Shown: positions 43,950-53,967, counted from the first letter of the stretch. The stretch: DNA of 64,000 nucleotides from Streptomyces chrestomyceticus JCM 4735 (GCF_003865135.1 NZ_BHZC01000001.1:6076001-6140000); one strand, 5' to 3'. A program made the numbers and translations. The notes: a model not told the origin generated them from the letters alone.

Positions 43950-44285
43950 GCTCCGGAACCCGTGCTGACCGTGGCGCTGTCCGAGAAACGCGGCGCGGCA
44001 GCGATCCGTATGGGCGCTTCTTGCGTGGCGGCTTTCCGTATGGAGGCTTTCCGCATGGCAGCTTTCCTCTTCTCGCACACGGTCGGCGCATGGGTGTGCC
44101 ACGGGCCTGCCGGGGGTCCGTCATGAAGGTGATGGGGCGATCGCCCTCCATGCTGGTGCGAGAAGCCGACGGAAACAGTCAGGCCAGAACCCGTATCAGG
44201 GTGGGGCAAACCTCACCACGGACCAGGGGGACAGCACCCTGCGGAGCGGGCCCGCCGTTGTCCGTATCGTTCGCGTCATCAGCTC

Positions 44286-44575
44286 ATGACCGCGAGGACG
44301 TTCGCCGACCTCGCGCCGCTCACCGCCGACCAGCCGCAGGCCGTCTCCGCGGTGGATCCGGGCGAGTCGCTGGTCCTCAAGGGCGGCATCCACGGCGCGT
44401 CCCGTAAGAGGTGCTGGGGGGAGGCGCCCGCGCACATCACCGCGCACGGCGGCATGGGCGGCTCCCGGACACGCCGCTCATCCGGCTCACCGGTTCCGTC
44501 GGCATGGCCGGCGCGGTCATCCGGCATCACAACGGCCGCGAGCGCCGTCGGCTGAAGCGCGAACGGGCGAAGTAG
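44286..44575 (+). pseudogene. Possible frame-broken remnant of a small gene
   Basis: ATG at 44286 opens with a sensible segment (TFADLAPLTADQPQAVSAVDPGESLVLKGGIH split here over two words) and later falls into low-sense Arg/Ser-rich sequence; another frame of the same strand then reads DTPLIRLTGSVGMAGAVI followed by a basic tail and TAG at 44573-44575. The two frames look like one protein joined by a frameshift near 44455-44470. No family recognised. Confidence 0.3.
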
Positions 44576-44654
44576 CGGGCGGCCGTACGGGACAGCCGCG
44601 ACGCCCGAGCGTCCGCGACGGCGGAACCAGGCGGCCTCGACGGCGGACGAGGTG

Positions 44655-44727
44655 CGCCCCCGGCAGGACTCGAACCTGCGGCCAAGTGCTTAGAAGGCAC
44701 CTGCTCTATCCACTGAGCTACGGGGCC
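44655..44727 (-). tRNA. tRNA-Arg (anticodon UCU)
   Basis: Reverse strand folds into a full cloverleaf: D-arm GCTC...GAGC, anticodon arm GGTGC-CTTCTAA-GCACT with anticodon TCT, T-arm GCAGG-TTCGAGT-CCTGC. The acceptor GGCCCCG/CGGGGGC has a G2-G71 mismatch. CCA is not encoded. Reads the rare AGA codon. Confidence 0.93.
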
Positions 44728-44966
44728 AGGTGGTGGGCGTGGATCACACGGGCCGCCGACAAGGATAGGGCTCCGCGTGCCTCGTCCCGGTTGCTTCACC
44801 TCCGTGGCACGTTGTGGAGGTTCGGTGAAGCGGTCCCGATAATCGCAGGCAGGTACGAATTCTGCACCGTTTTTGACGCCTCACGCGTCGGGTGTTGTGC
44901 ACTCGTTATGCCTGAGCCCCTCTGATCGCGACTGCCCCATGCGTCGCTGATCCCGATCTGTACGGG

Positions 44967-44995
44967 TTTACGCGGCGCGCACAGAGGGCTATACG
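44967..44995 (+). promoter_or_regulatory. Promoter candidate for the GTPase operon
   Basis: TTTACG (44967-44972), 17-bp spacer, TATACG (44990-44995); a transcript from about 45002 would have a 30-nt leader before the GTG at 45032. Confidence 0.4.
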
Positions 44996-45031
44996 CTTCA
45001 AAAACCTGCCAAAATTGGGCATTCTGCACGA

Positions 45032-46771
45032 GTGGCAACCTTGGATGTACAACCCCGGCTCCTTGACGTCCTGTCCGCGCTGCGCGACCGCGTCGACGCC
45101 GCGCGCTTCCCGCTGCCACTGCCCGGCGCCGCCCGCGCCCGTCGTACCCGGTCCGAGTTGCTGGACCAGCTCGACGACTATGTGATGCCCCGGCTGCGCG
45201 CTCCTCAGGCCCCGCTGCTCGCGGTCGTCGGCGGATCCACCGGGGCCGGCAAGTCCACGCTCGTCAATTCTCTGGTGGGCCGGCGCGTCAGTGAGGCCGG
45301 CGTACTGCGGCCCACGACACGTACGCCGGTGCTCGTGTGCCACCCCGCCGATCACCACTGGTTCGCGGGGCGGCGGGTGCTGCCGCAGTTCACCCGCGTC
45401 TGGGTGCCCGAGCAGGACGGCCCCGAGGAACTCGACGGGTACGACGACGCATGTGAACGCGAGTGTGAGTACACCTACGAAGGTGAGGGCGAGGAGGAGG
45501 GCGGCGGCGCGCCGGTGAACGCGGCGGGCATGGCGCCCCTGCGTATCGAGACGGAGCCGGCCCTCCCCAGCGGACTGGCCCTCCTGGACGCCCCCGACAT
45601 CGACTCGCTCGTCGCGCGCAACCGGGAGCTGGCCGCCGAGCTGATCTGCGCGGCCGACGTATGGGTACTGGTCACCACCGCCGCCCGGTACGCGGACGCG
45701 GTGCCGTGGCACCTGCTCCGTACGGCCAAGGAGTACGACGTCACCCTCGTCACCGTGCTGGACCGGGTGCCGCACCAGATCGCCACCGACATCTCGGCGC
45801 GGTACGCCGCCCTGCTGACCCGCGCCGGGCTCGGCGACGTACCCCGCTTCACCATCCCCGAGCTGCCCGAGTCGGCGGGCGGCGGCAGCGGTCTGCTGCC
45901 CGCCACGGCGGTGGCGGCACTGCGGCGGTGGCTGGAGCGGCACGCACAGGACCCCGCGGTCCGGAACGCGGCGGCCGCCCGTACCACCGCCGGGGTCCTG
46001 GCCTCGCTGCACTCCCGGATGCCGGCCCTGGCCGGGGCCTCCGCCTCCCAGCACGCCGCCACGCTGCGGCTGGCCGACCAGGTGGAGCAGGCGTACGAGG
46101 AGGCCGCGGCCCGGGTGCGGCGCGAGGTCGAGCAGGGCGAGGTGCTGTCCGGCGACGCCCGCGCCCACTGGCGGGACCACGAACTCGGCGGCCGCCCCGA
46201 CGAACTGCTGGACGCCCTGACCCACGGGCTGACCTCCCTGCTGCGCTGCGCGGTGGAAGAGGCCGACGAGCGGGCCGCCGAGGCGTGGCGTCGGGACCCA
46301 GCGGCGGCGGACGCGGCCCTTACGGAGGTGGCGGATGCCTCGGCCTCGGCCGCCCGCCTGGGGGTCGTCGTAAGGCGGTGGCGGCGCTGCCTGGAGGAAC
46401 TGGCGGAGGAGGGCGTACGGGAAGCGCGCGCGCCACGAGGCGGACGCGCGGCGCGCGGGGCACGGGCCGGGGAGCGCGCGAAGTCGGCCGCCGACCCGGA
46501 GGAGGCCGCGGCGCTGCTGGCCACCACCCTGCTGGGCGGCCGCCGGGCCCGTACAGCAGGCGAGGCCCTCGCCGACCTGCTGGGCGCTCAGGTCGCGGTA
46601 CGGCTGCGGGACCGGGGCGGCCGACTGCTCGACACGTACCTCCAGCGCGCGCTGGACGGCGAACGGGAGCGGCGCCTGACGCCGCTGGAGTCGCTGGGCG
46701 TACGGCCGGACCACCAGGCCGCGCTGATCGCCGCGCTGTCGCTACTGCAGAAGGAGAAGGTGACGCGGTGA
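45032..46771 (+). CDS. Dynamin/YfjP-type GTPase, first of a tandem pair
   Basis: 579 aa from GTG at 45032, no clear ribosome site. Conserved GTPase core: P-loop [17 protein letters not shown] (near residue 68-84), switch [13 protein letters not shown]3 LLDAPDID near residue 185, then a long helical C-terminal region ([13 protein letters not shown] etc.). An acidic insert ([16 protein letters not shown]) sits between switch and G3. Members are annotated ABC transporter or 50S-ribosome-binding GTPase; function unknown, dynamin-like membrane remodelling suspected. The stop overlaps the next GTPase start (GTGA). Confidence 0.85.
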   Translation: MATLDVQPRLLDVLSALRDRVDAARFPLPLPGAARARRTRSELLDQLDDYVMPRLRAPQAPLLAVVGGSTGAGKSTLVNSLVGRRVSEAGVLRPTTRTPVLVCHPADHHWFAGRRVLPQFTRVWVPEQDGPEELDGYDDACERECEYTYEGEGEEEGGGAPVNAAGMAPLRIETEPALPSGLALLDAPDIDSLVARNRELAAELICAADVWVLVTTAARYADAVPWHLLRTAKEYDVTLVTVLDRVPHQIATDISARYAALLTRAGLGDVPRFTIPELPESAGGGSGLLPATAVAALRRWLERHAQDPAVRNAAAARTTAGVLASLHSRMPALAGASASQHAATLRLADQVEQAYEEAAARVRREVEQGEVLSGDARAHWRDHELGGRPDELLDALTHGLTSLLRCAVEEADERAAEAWRRDPAAADAALTEVADASASAARLGVVVRRWRRCLEELAEEGVREARAPRGGRAARGARAGERAKSAADPEEAAALLATTLLGGRRARTAGEALADLLGAQVAVRLRDRGGRLLDTYLQRALDGERERRLTPLESLGVRPDHQAALIAALSLLQKEKVTR

Positions 46772-49293
46772 CTGCTGGTGTGGGGCGTACGGATGGGGAT
46801 GTGGGCGGGGATGTGAGTGGAGGTGCGGATGGGGTGTACGGCGGTGATGGTGCGCGGCTGGTGGCGGCGGCGGGGGAGCCGGTGACGGCTGCCGACATGC
46901 CGATGGCCGCTGACACGGTGATGTCCGCAGACGCGGCGGAGGCCGCAGGCGCTGGCTCCGCGACCGCCCCGGACGCTTCGGGCGCCCCGGAAGCCCCGGA
47001 GACGGCAGCGCCTCGGCCGGCCCCGGGCCCGGCCGAGGCGCGCACCTCCTGGAACGACGGGCTGATCGCCCGCCGCGCGACGGACGGTACGGATGCGAAG
47101 CCCGTCGCCGAGCGGCGCCACGCCCGCGCCCGGGAAGCGGCGGCGGAGCACCGCGAAGGCAGACAGCCCGAGTGGCGTGAGTGGCCCGAGTGGCTGGAGT
47201 GGGAGGACCGGGACCGGAGTTCTCACCCGGGCGGGGACGGGGACGCGTGGCTGGACGACGGGGACGAGTGGCACCAGCAGCGCGACTGGCAGGAGTGGGA
47301 GGACGAGGGCGACAGCGAACTCGAAGCCGTACTGGCCGTACTCCGGGACCCCGCGGAGCCCGTACAGGAGCCGCGGGGTCGGCGGGGCCGTGCACAGGAG
47401 ACGAGGGAGTGCGCCCCCGACCCACGGACCGCCAAGGGGCTCCGATGCATCAGAGGCACCAGAGAGCGCAAGAACCCCGGAGGCCCCGAGGACCGTGAAG
47501 GCCGCGAAGACCCTGTGGCCCCGGACGGGATCACGTCCCCCCGAGGCCCCAGAGCCTTCAGGGCCTCCAGAGCCCCCGGAGCCCGGCCCACCCCCGGGCA
47601 GCGCCTGCGCCCCCGCCTGGACGCTCTCCGGGAGCTCGTCGGGCTGTCCCGGACGCGCCTGGACGGGGCGACACTGGCCGAGGCGGGACGGGTGCTCGGC
47701 GCGGCGGACGAGCGCTGCCGGCTGTCCGGGGAGCACACCGTCATCGCCGTCGCGGGAGCCACCGGCAGTGGAAAATCGTCCCTGTTCAACGCGCTGGTGG
47801 AGGCGGACCACTCGGACGTGGGGGCGCGCCGGCCGACGACCTCGGAGCCGGTGGCCTGCGTGTGGTCCGGTGGACAGCCGGGCGCGCACGGCCTGCTGGA
47901 CCGGCTCGGAGTACCGGCACGCCGCAGACACGCGCCGGCCGCCGGCTCGGCCACGCTGCCCGGTCTCGTCCTCCTGGACCTGCCCGACCACGACTCGGCC
48001 GCGGCCGGGCACCGTGAGCAGGTCGATCGGATGCTGGCGCTGGTGGACGCGGTGATCTGGGTGGTCGACCCGGAGAAGTACGCGGACGCGGTGCTGCACG
48101 AAAGGTATCTGCGGCCGCTGGCGGGCCACGCCGAGGTCATGTTCGTCGTCCTCAACCAGGTGGACCGGCTGCCGGGGGACGCCGCCGTACAGGTGATCGA
48201 CGATCTGCGGCGGCTGCTCGACGAGGACGGTCTGGCCCTCGGGGAGCACGGCGAACCGGGCGCCGCCGTACTGGCGCTGTCGGCCGCCACAGGGGAGGGC
48301 GTCGGGGACCTGCGGGAGGCGCTCCGCCAGTTCGTCGCGGAGCGCGGCGCGGCGGACCGGCGGCTGACCGCCGACGTGGACGCGGCGGCGGGGCGGCTGT
48401 GGCCGGTGTACGTGTCCGACGGACGGTACGGGCTGACGGAAGCGGCCCGGGAGGAGTTCGAGGACTGGCTCGCCGAGGCGGTCGGCGCCGGGGCGATGGG
48501 CAGTGCGGCGGAACGCGACTGGCTGCGCCACGGGCAGCGGGCCTGCGGCACGCCGTGGCTGCGTCTGAGGCTGCGCGGACGGCGGTCGGGGGCGGCGCGT
48601 GGACGGTCCGGGCGGACGAGTCCGGGACGTACGGGACGGTCCAGACTGTGGCACCGGGACGCGTACCCGGAGGCGTACACGGAGGCGGACGCAGCCGGTG
48701 AAGCGGGCGGCGACGACGCGTACGGCACCGTGAGCGGCTGGGTACCGGTGGACGGGCGGGCCACGGCGCGCCCGCTGGTCGAGCAGGCCGTACGGGCCGT
48801 GGCGGGGGAGGCGTCGGAAGGGCTGCCGGCGCCCTGGGCGCAGGCGGTGCGCGAGGCGGCGTTCCGGGGCGCCGAGGGGCTGCCGGAGGCGCTGGACCGG
48901 GCGGCGGCTGTCGCGGAAGGGGACTTGCGCGCCGGGCCGCTGGTGCGGCCGCGGTGGTGGTCGGTGGCCGCCGTGACGCAGGGGCTGCTGACGATGTTGC
49001 AAGTGGTCGGGGTGTTGTGGCTGCTGGCCGTGGCGGTGGGCGCGGCGGAGGCGGGGGAGTGGCTGTCCGCGCTGCTGGTGACGGTCATCGGGACGACGGG
49101 CGGCCCGGTCCTGTCGTGGGTGTGCGGAGTGTCGGGGCGCGGTGCGGCCCGCCGGTACGGCCAGGAAGCGGAACGCCGGCTGCGTACGGCGGCGGCGGGC
49201 TGCGGCCGTGCCGCGGTGCTGGAACCGGTCGCCGCCGAACTGCTGCGCTACCGGGAGGTGCGGGAGCAGTACGCGGTGGCGGCGGGGTTGTGA
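46768..49293 (+). CDS. Membrane-anchored YfjP-like GTPase with long disordered N-terminus
   Basis: 841 aa, GTG start overlapping the first GTPase stop, with GGAGAAGG upstream. Residues 1-300 are low-complexity: Ala/Gly/Asp first, then a Trp/Glu/Asp-rich stretch (about 130-185) and Pro/Arg/Gly. GTPase domain: P-loop [14 protein letters not shown] from residue 330, [12 protein letters not shown]3 [10 protein letters not shown]4 LNQVDRLP. Two membrane helices near 735-795, then a basic cytoplasmic tail. The coupled genes suggest a heteromeric GTPase pair at the membrane. Confidence 0.85.
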   Translation: MTAGVGRTDGDVGGDVSGGADGVYGGDGARLVAAAGEPVTAADMPMAADTVMSADAAEAAGAGSATAPDASGAPEAPETAAPRPAPGPAEARTSWNDGLIARRATDGTDAKPVAERRHARAREAAAEHREGRQPEWREWPEWLEWEDRDRSSHPGGDGDAWLDDGDEWHQQRDWQEWEDEGDSELEAVLAVLRDPAEPVQEPRGRRGRAQETRECAPDPRTAKGLRCIRGTRERKNPGGPEDREGREDPVAPDGITSPRGPRAFRASRAPGARPTPGQRLRPRLDALRELVGLSRTRLDGATLAEAGRVLGAADERCRLSGEHTVIAVAGATGSGKSSLFNALVEADHSDVGARRPTTSEPVACVWSGGQPGAHGLLDRLGVPARRRHAPAAGSATLPGLVLLDLPDHDSAAAGHREQVDRMLALVDAVIWVVDPEKYADAVLHERYLRPLAGHAEVMFVVLNQVDRLPGDAAVQVIDDLRRLLDEDGLALGEHGEPGAAVLALSAATGEGVGDLREALRQFVAERGAADRRLTADVDAAAGRLWPVYVSDGRYGLTEAAREEFEDWLAEAVGAGAMGSAAERDWLRHGQRACGTPWLRLRLRGRRSGAARGRSGRTSPGRTGRSRLWHRDAYPEAYTEADAAGEAGGDDAYGTVSGWVPVDGRATARPLVEQAVRAVAGEASEGLPAPWAQAVREAAFRGAEGLPEALDRAAAVAEGDLRAGPLVRPRWWSVAAVTQGLLTMLQVVGVLWLLAVAVGAAEAGEWLSALLVTVIGTTGGPVLSWVCGVSGRGAARRYGQEAERRLRTAAAGCGRAAVLEPVAAELLRYREVREQYAVAAGL

Positions 49294-49337
49294 GGCGGCG
49301 GAGCGTGCCGAGCGTGGCAGGCCCCCCGTCGGAGTGA

Positions 49338-49357
49338 CGGAGTTGTCCACAACTCCG
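49338..49357. promoter_or_regulatory. DnaA-box-containing palindrome upstream of ssb
   Basis: CGGAGTTGTCCACAACTCCG has 9-bp arms and contains TTGTCCACA (49343-49351), the preferred Streptomyces DnaA box, 115 bp before the single-stranded-DNA-binding protein gene. Confidence 0.55.
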
Positions 49358-49471
49358 CGGTAGCACACAGGCTCCGGCGGGCTCCGGCGAATCCGTGCAG
49401 CATGGGTTCCACGCAGGCCCGGGACCGGGCCGCAGGGCCCGCCGGGGCCCACGACGGGGGAGGCGACGGCC

Positions 49472-50002
49472 ATGTACGAAACGATGGTGACGCTGGTGGG
49501 GAACGCCGCGACAGCGGTGGAGCACCGGCTGACCACGACAGGCGCTTCGGCGGCGCGGTTCCGCCTGGCGACGTCCGCGCGGCGCTGGGACAAGGAGCGC
49601 CGGTGCTGGATCGACGGGGACACGAGCTTCTACACCGTCCGCGCGTGGCGGTCGCTGGCGGACCACGTCGCCGCTTCGGTCTCGCGCGGCGAACCCCTCG
49701 TCGTGCACGGCCGCATGCGGGTGTGGGACCGCGAACTGCCCGAGGAGAAGGGCGGACAGCGGCGGGTCTCGGTCGAGGTGGAGGCCCTGGCCGTCGGACA
49801 CGACCTGTCGCGCGGCACCTCCGCCTTCCGGCGGGTCGACCGGACGAGTGCGCCACCCGCTCCCTCCCTTCCGTCCGCTCCGCCCCATCCGGAGTTCTCG
49901 CCGTCCCCAACGCCCTCGGACGCCGTATCCGGCACCGAACCTGACTGGTCGTCGCCACCCCCGGCACCCCCTCCCGAGGAGGGTGGTATTGCCTCGGCCT
50001 GA
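49472..50002 (+). CDS. ssbB: Single-stranded DNA-binding protein, SsbB-like
   Basis: 176 aa; the first 110 residues form an OB fold (ETMVTLVGNAATAVEHR, RFRLATSARRWDKERRCWIDGDTSFYTV, WRSLADHVAASVSRGEPLVVHGRMR). The C-terminus is Pro/Ser-rich and ends GGIASA, lacking the acidic DDxPF tip that recruits repair/replication partners. That points to the SsbB paralogue, tied to chromosome segregation in sporulating hyphae, rather than to SsbA. GGGGAGG lies ahead of the ATG. Not next to rpsF/rpsR, as SsbA would be. Confidence 0.87.
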   Translation: MYETMVTLVGNAATAVEHRLTTTGASAARFRLATSARRWDKERRCWIDGDTSFYTVRAWRSLADHVAASVSRGEPLVVHGRMRVWDRELPEEKGGQRRVSVEVEALAVGHDLSRGTSAFRRVDRTSAPPAPSLPSAPPHPEFSPSPTPSDAVSGTEPDWSSPPPAPPPEEGGIASA

Positions 50003-50182
50003 GCCTCTCCCGCACCCCTGATGCGCAGTACGCCGGAGAAGCGATCAGTGCCCGGAAAGTCCCGGTGATTTGTCGATATTGCCAGGTCAAGTGGGGTGTA
50101 GTCGGTAACGATTGCGATTCGGATCGCTTATAGGACGGTATTGCGGGGGATCGTGTTGCGCCCGCTCTCTAGGATCCGTCGG

Positions 50183-50202
50183 GTACTCACGAGTACTCAC
50201 GG
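50183..50202 (+). repeat. Two direct 10-bp repeats GTACTCACG(A/G)
   Basis: Tandem copies lie about 90 bp before the surface-protein start; their junction forms GAGTACTC, so a dimeric regulator could bind. A TAGGAT at 50170-50175 just upstream may be the -10. Confidence 0.4.
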
Positions 50203-50291
50203 GGGCTGATGTATTCGGCTGTTGAGTTCTTCGGGTTCATTCCGGCGAGGCAACTCCCCTATCGATCCCGCCTCGCCCAGAGGGGAAATTC

Positions 50292-51689
50292 ATGATTTCA
50301 GTGAAGAGGCGGGGCGCAGCCCGCCTTGCCGCCGCGGTCCTGGCGTCGGGCCTGGCCGCGGCGGGCACGATAGCCACCGCGGGTCCCGCCGCGGCGGACG
50401 ACGCGGCGCCGGTCCACGGCGGCGCCAGTGCGACGCTCGACGGCCTGAAGACCTACGGTCAGGCAGTCCTGCACGCCGACGGCCGCGACCAGCGGATCGG
50501 CGCCGGGCTCTTCGAGATGAAGGTCGACAACGGCGGCACCCTCCAGACGTACTGCATCGACATCGGCACGCCGACACAGCAGATGGCGAAGTACAAGGAG
50601 GTGCCCTGGAGCGCCTCGTCGCTGCACAACAACCCGGACGCCGGCAAGATCCGCTGGATCCTGCAGAACTCCTACCCGCAGGTCAACGACCTGGCCTCGC
50701 TCGCCCAGAAGGCCGGTGCCGGGAGCCTGACCGAGAAGACCGCTGCCGCCGGTACCCAGGTCGCGATCTGGCGCTTCTCCGACCACGTGAAGGTCGACGC
50801 CGTCGACCCCGCGGCCGGGAAGCTCGCCGACTACCTGGAGCAGAAAGCGAAGATCCTCACCGAGCCCGAGGCGTCGCTGAAGCTGGACTCGCCGGCCGTC
50901 TCCGGCAAGTCCGGCAGCAAGCTCGGCCCGGTCACGGTCCACACCAACGCCAACAGCGTCACCGTCTCCCCGGCCGCCGGTACCCCCGCCGGCGTCAAGG
51001 TGGTCGGCGCCGACGGCAAGCCTGTCACCAAAGCGGCCAACGGCACCCAGCTCTTCTTCGACGTGCCCGCCGGCGCGAAGGACGGCGCCACCTCGCTGAC
51101 CGCGCAGGCCGCCACCAAGGTCTCGGTCGGCCGCGCCTTCACCGGCAGCGTCGGCCGCGTCAAGAGCCAGACCATGATCCTGGCCGGCTCCAGCGAGTCC
51201 ACCGCCACCGCGACCGCCACCGCCTCCTGGAAGAAGGCGGGCGCGGCCCCGGCCGTCACCGCGGAGAAGAACTGCTCCAAGAGCGGCGTGGACGTCACCG
51301 CCACCAACAAGGGCGACGCGCCGTTCAAGTTCCAGCTCTCCGGCAAGGAGCACGTGATCGCCCCGGGCAAGTCCGAGACGATCACCGTCCCGGTCGGCGA
51401 GGACCAGGCGTACGAGATCACGATCGCGGGTGAGGCCGGCTTCAAGAAGACCTTCACCGGCGTCCTCGACTGCAAGACCGCCGGCACCACGCCCGGCAAG
51501 CCCTCCTCGCAGCCCAGCCCGGCCTCGGCCGGCGGCACCGGCTCCGGCGGCGGCGCGGGCGGCGACCTCGCCGAGACCGGCTCCAGCAACGCCACCCCGG
51601 TGATCGCGGGCGTCGCGGCCGCGCTGGTCGTCGTCGGCGGCGGCGCGGTCTTCTTCCTCCGCAAGAAGAAGGCGGGCGCCACCTCGTAA
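50292..51689 (+). CDS. Cell-wall-anchored thioester-domain protein with LAETG sorting signal
   Basis: 465 aa surface protein. Signal peptide (about 1-36, ending PAAA-DD), a TQXA/thioester domain in which Cys88 (YCIDIG) and Gln156 (TQVAIW) are placed to form an internal Cys-Gln thioester, a Ser/Gly/Pro linker, sortase motif LAETG at 426-430, a membrane helix and KKK tail. LAxTG is the class E sortase signal in Streptomyces. The thioester could bond covalently to host or hyphal surfaces; partner unknown. GAGGGG precedes the ATG. No sortase gene in the window. Confidence 0.92.
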   Translation: MISVKRRGAARLAAAVLASGLAAAGTIATAGPAAADDAAPVHGGASATLDGLKTYGQAVLHADGRDQRIGAGLFEMKVDNGGTLQTYCIDIGTPTQQMAKYKEVPWSASSLHNNPDAGKIRWILQNSYPQVNDLASLAQKAGAGSLTEKTAAAGTQVAIWRFSDHVKVDAVDPAAGKLADYLEQKAKILTEPEASLKLDSPAVSGKSGSKLGPVTVHTNANSVTVSPAAGTPAGVKVVGADGKPVTKAANGTQLFFDVPAGAKDGATSLTAQAATKVSVGRAFTGSVGRVKSQTMILAGSSESTATATATASWKKAGAAPAVTAEKNCSKSGVDVTATNKGDAPFKFQLSGKEHVIAPGKSETITVPVGEDQAYEITIAGEAGFKKTFTGVLDCKTAGTTPGKPSSQPSPASAGGTGSGGGAGGDLAETGSSNATPVIAGVAAALVVVGGGAVFFLRKKKAGATS

Positions 51690-51988
51690 CCGAGGTACGG
51701 ACGTCACCCCGTAGCTGAGGCACGGACGTCACCCGGGCCCCGGGGCGCGGAAGCTCCCTGGGGCCCGGCGTGACGAGGCGCGCCGCGGCCCCGACCCGGG
51801 TGTGACGAAGCGCGCCCCGGCCCCGGCGTCACACGGCGCGCCCCGGCTCCGGCCGCGGTGCCACACGGCGCCCTGGTTCCGGCCCAGGTGCCACACGGCG
51901 CGTTCCCAGCCCCCGGCGCCACGACGCGCCCCAGCCCCGGCGCCACGGCGCGCCCGGCCCCGCCCGCCCGTGACCGTACGCACACCAC
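51690..51988 (+). repeat. Degenerate GC-rich repeats after surface-protein gene
   Basis: Two copies of a 20-bp unit (GAGGYACGGACGTCACCC type) lie at about 51691-51735. From about 51770 to 51970, imperfect repeats of roughly 28-34 bp recur (CACACGGCGCGCCCCGGCTCCGG type). No supported gene in this 600-bp spacer. Confidence 0.6.
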
Positions 51989-52041
51989 CCACCGCCCTCC
52001 GTGCCCGAGCGAATCCGCTCCTCGGCCACGGAGGGCGGTGG
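51989..52041. terminator. Perfect 15-bp stem hairpin in spacer before ettA
   Basis: CCACCGCCCTCCGTG (51989-52003) pairs exactly with 52027-52041; the loop carries a second CCGAG/CTCGG stem. Confidence 0.65.
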
Positions 52042-52220
52042 CATTCCCGGCTGGGCGGCAGGGCCAGCAGGGCCGGCGGGGATCAAGGGCCCGGGGCCTG
52101 GCACTCACGGCCCGCCTCCCCCGGCCGGTCACCCCGCCCACCACCCTATTCCCCGTCCCCCCGAGGTACTCGTTTCCATCGCGGGCTGGCCGTACGGCAA
52201 GATGGGTGTATCTGCCCTCG

Positions 52221-52259
52221 CGCGGCGGAGCCGCTCATCGGCCCACGCGGCGGAGCCGC
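52221..52259 (+). repeat. Direct repeat CGCGGCGGAGCCGC upstream of ettA
   Basis: Two exact 14-bp copies (52221-52234, 52246-52259), each itself near-palindromic, about 40-75 bp before the ettA start. Confidence 0.6.
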
Positions 52260-52297
52260 ATTGACCATGACAGATCCAGACTGCCGGACGGTTTCTC

Positions 52298-53962
52298 TTG
52301 GCTGAGTACATCTACACGATGCGCAAGACGCGCAAGGCGCACGGCGACAAGGTCATCCTTGACGACGTGACGCTGAGCTTCCTGCCGGGCGCGAAGATCG
52401 GTGTCGTGGGGCCCAACGGCGCCGGCAAGTCGACGGTGCTGAAGATCATGGCCGGTCTTGAGCAGCCGTCGAACGGCGACGCGTTCCTGACCCCCGGCTT
52501 CACCGTCGGGATGCTCCTCCAGGAGCCGCCGCTGGACGAGTCCAAGACCGTCCTGGAGAACGTCCAGGACGGCGCCCGCGAGATCATGGACAAGCTCAGG
52601 CGCTTCAACGAGGTCGCCGAGCTGATGGCGACCGACTACTCCGACGCGCTGATGGAGGAGATGGGCAAGCTCCAGGAGGACCTGGACCACGCCAACGCGT
52701 GGGACCTGGACACCCAGCTCGAGCAGGCCATGGACGCGCTGGGCTGCCCGCCCGGCGACTGGCCGGTCACCAACCTCTCCGGTGGTGAGAAGCGCCGCGT
52801 CGCGCTCTGCAAGCTCCTCCTGGAGGCGCCCGACCTGCTGCTCCTCGACGAGCCCACCAACCACCTGGACGCCGAGTCCGTGCAGTGGCTGGAGCAGCAC
52901 CTCGCCAAGTACGCCGGCACCGTCGTCGCCGTCACCCACGACCGGTACTTCCTCGACAACGTGGCCGAGTGGATCCTGGAGCTCGACCGCGGCCGCGCGA
53001 TCGCCTACGAGGGCAACTACTCCACGTACCTGGACAAGAAGGCCGCCCGCCTGAAGGTCGAGGGCCAGAAGGACGCCAAGCGTGCGAAGCGTCTGAAGGA
53101 AGAGCTGGAGTGGGTCCGTTCCAACGCCAAGGGCCGGCAGGCCAAGTCCAAGTCGCGGCTGACCCGTTACGAGGAGATGGCGGCCGAGGCGGAGAAGACC
53201 CGGAAGCTGGACTTCGAGGAGATCCAGATCCCGCCGGGCCCGCGCCTGGGCAGCGTCGTCGTCGAGGTCGAGCACCTCAACAAGGCGTTCGGCGAGAAGG
53301 TCCTCATCGACGACCTGTCGTTCACCCTCCCGCGCAACGGCATCGTCGGCGTCATCGGCCCGAACGGCGCCGGCAAGACCACGCTGTTCAAGATGATCCA
53401 GGGCCTGGAGGAGCCGGACTCCGGCAGCATCAAGGTCGGCGAGACGGTCAAGATCTCCTACGTCGACCAGACCCGCGCCAACATCGACCCCAAGAAGACG
53501 CTGTGGGCCGTCGTCTCCGACGAGCTGGACTACATCAACGTCGGCCAGGTCGAGATGCCGTCCCGCGCCTATGTGTCGGCGTTCGGCTTCAAGGGCCCGG
53601 ACCAGCAGAAGCCGGCCGGTGTGCTCTCCGGTGGTGAGCGCAACCGCCTGAACCTGGCGCTCACCCTCAAGCAGGGCGGCAACCTGCTGCTCCTCGACGA
53701 GCCGACCAACGACCTCGACGTCGAGACCCTGTCCTCGCTGGAGAACGCGCTGCTGGAGTTCCCCGGCTGCGCCGTGGTCGTCTCCCACGACCGCTGGTTC
53801 CTGGACCGCGTCGCCACGCACATCCTGGCGTACGAGGGCGAGTCCAAGTGGTTCTGGTTCGAGGGCAACTTCGAGTCGTACGAGAAGAACAAGGTCGAGC
53901 GGCTGGGCCCGGACGCGGCCCGTCCGCACCGCGCCACGTACAAGAAGCTCACCCGGGGCTGA
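52298..53962 (+). CDS. ettA: ABC-F protein EttA (energy-dependent translational throttle)
   Basis: 554 aa soluble ABC-F ATPase that gates the ribosomal E site according to ATP/ADP. Two ABC domains: Walker A GPNGAGKS at 38-45 and GPNGAGKT in the second half, signatures LSGGEKRRVALC and LSGGERNRLNLA, Walker B LLLLDEPTNHLD and LLLLDEPTNDLD; the EttA arm and linker (SKSRLTRYEEM) lie between. TTG start at 52298 gives the family-typical MAEYIYTMRKTRKAHG. Confidence 0.95.
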   Translation: MAEYIYTMRKTRKAHGDKVILDDVTLSFLPGAKIGVVGPNGAGKSTVLKIMAGLEQPSNGDAFLTPGFTVGMLLQEPPLDESKTVLENVQDGAREIMDKLRRFNEVAELMATDYSDALMEEMGKLQEDLDHANAWDLDTQLEQAMDALGCPPGDWPVTNLSGGEKRRVALCKLLLEAPDLLLLDEPTNHLDAESVQWLEQHLAKYAGTVVAVTHDRYFLDNVAEWILELDRGRAIAYEGNYSTYLDKKAARLKVEGQKDAKRAKRLKEELEWVRSNAKGRQAKSKSRLTRYEEMAAEAEKTRKLDFEEIQIPPGPRLGSVVVEVEHLNKAFGEKVLIDDLSFTLPRNGIVGVIGPNGAGKTTLFKMIQGLEEPDSGSIKVGETVKISYVDQTRANIDPKKTLWAVVSDELDYINVGQVEMPSRAYVSAFGFKGPDQQKPAGVLSGGERNRLNLALTLKQGGNLLLLDEPTNDLDVETLSSLENALLEFPGCAVVVSHDRWFLDRVATHILAYEGESKWFWFEGNFESYEKNKVERLGPDAARPHRATYKKLTRG

Positions 53963-53967
53963 GCCGC

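Noticed and set aside
42394..44102. Non-ribosomal peptide cluster around mbtH
   Set aside because: Neighbours are a generic FtsX-type exporter and an acyltransferase; no adenylation, condensation or carrier domains found.
44655..44727. tRNA as an integration site of an island
   Set aside because: No repeat of its 3' end or integrase seen within the window.
52235..53929. Long open minus-strand frame (564 codons) opposite ettA
   Set aside because: Typical antisense shadow of a GC-rich gene: low-sense Leu/Val/Asp/Arg composition, no domain, while the plus strand encodes a complete ABC-F protein.
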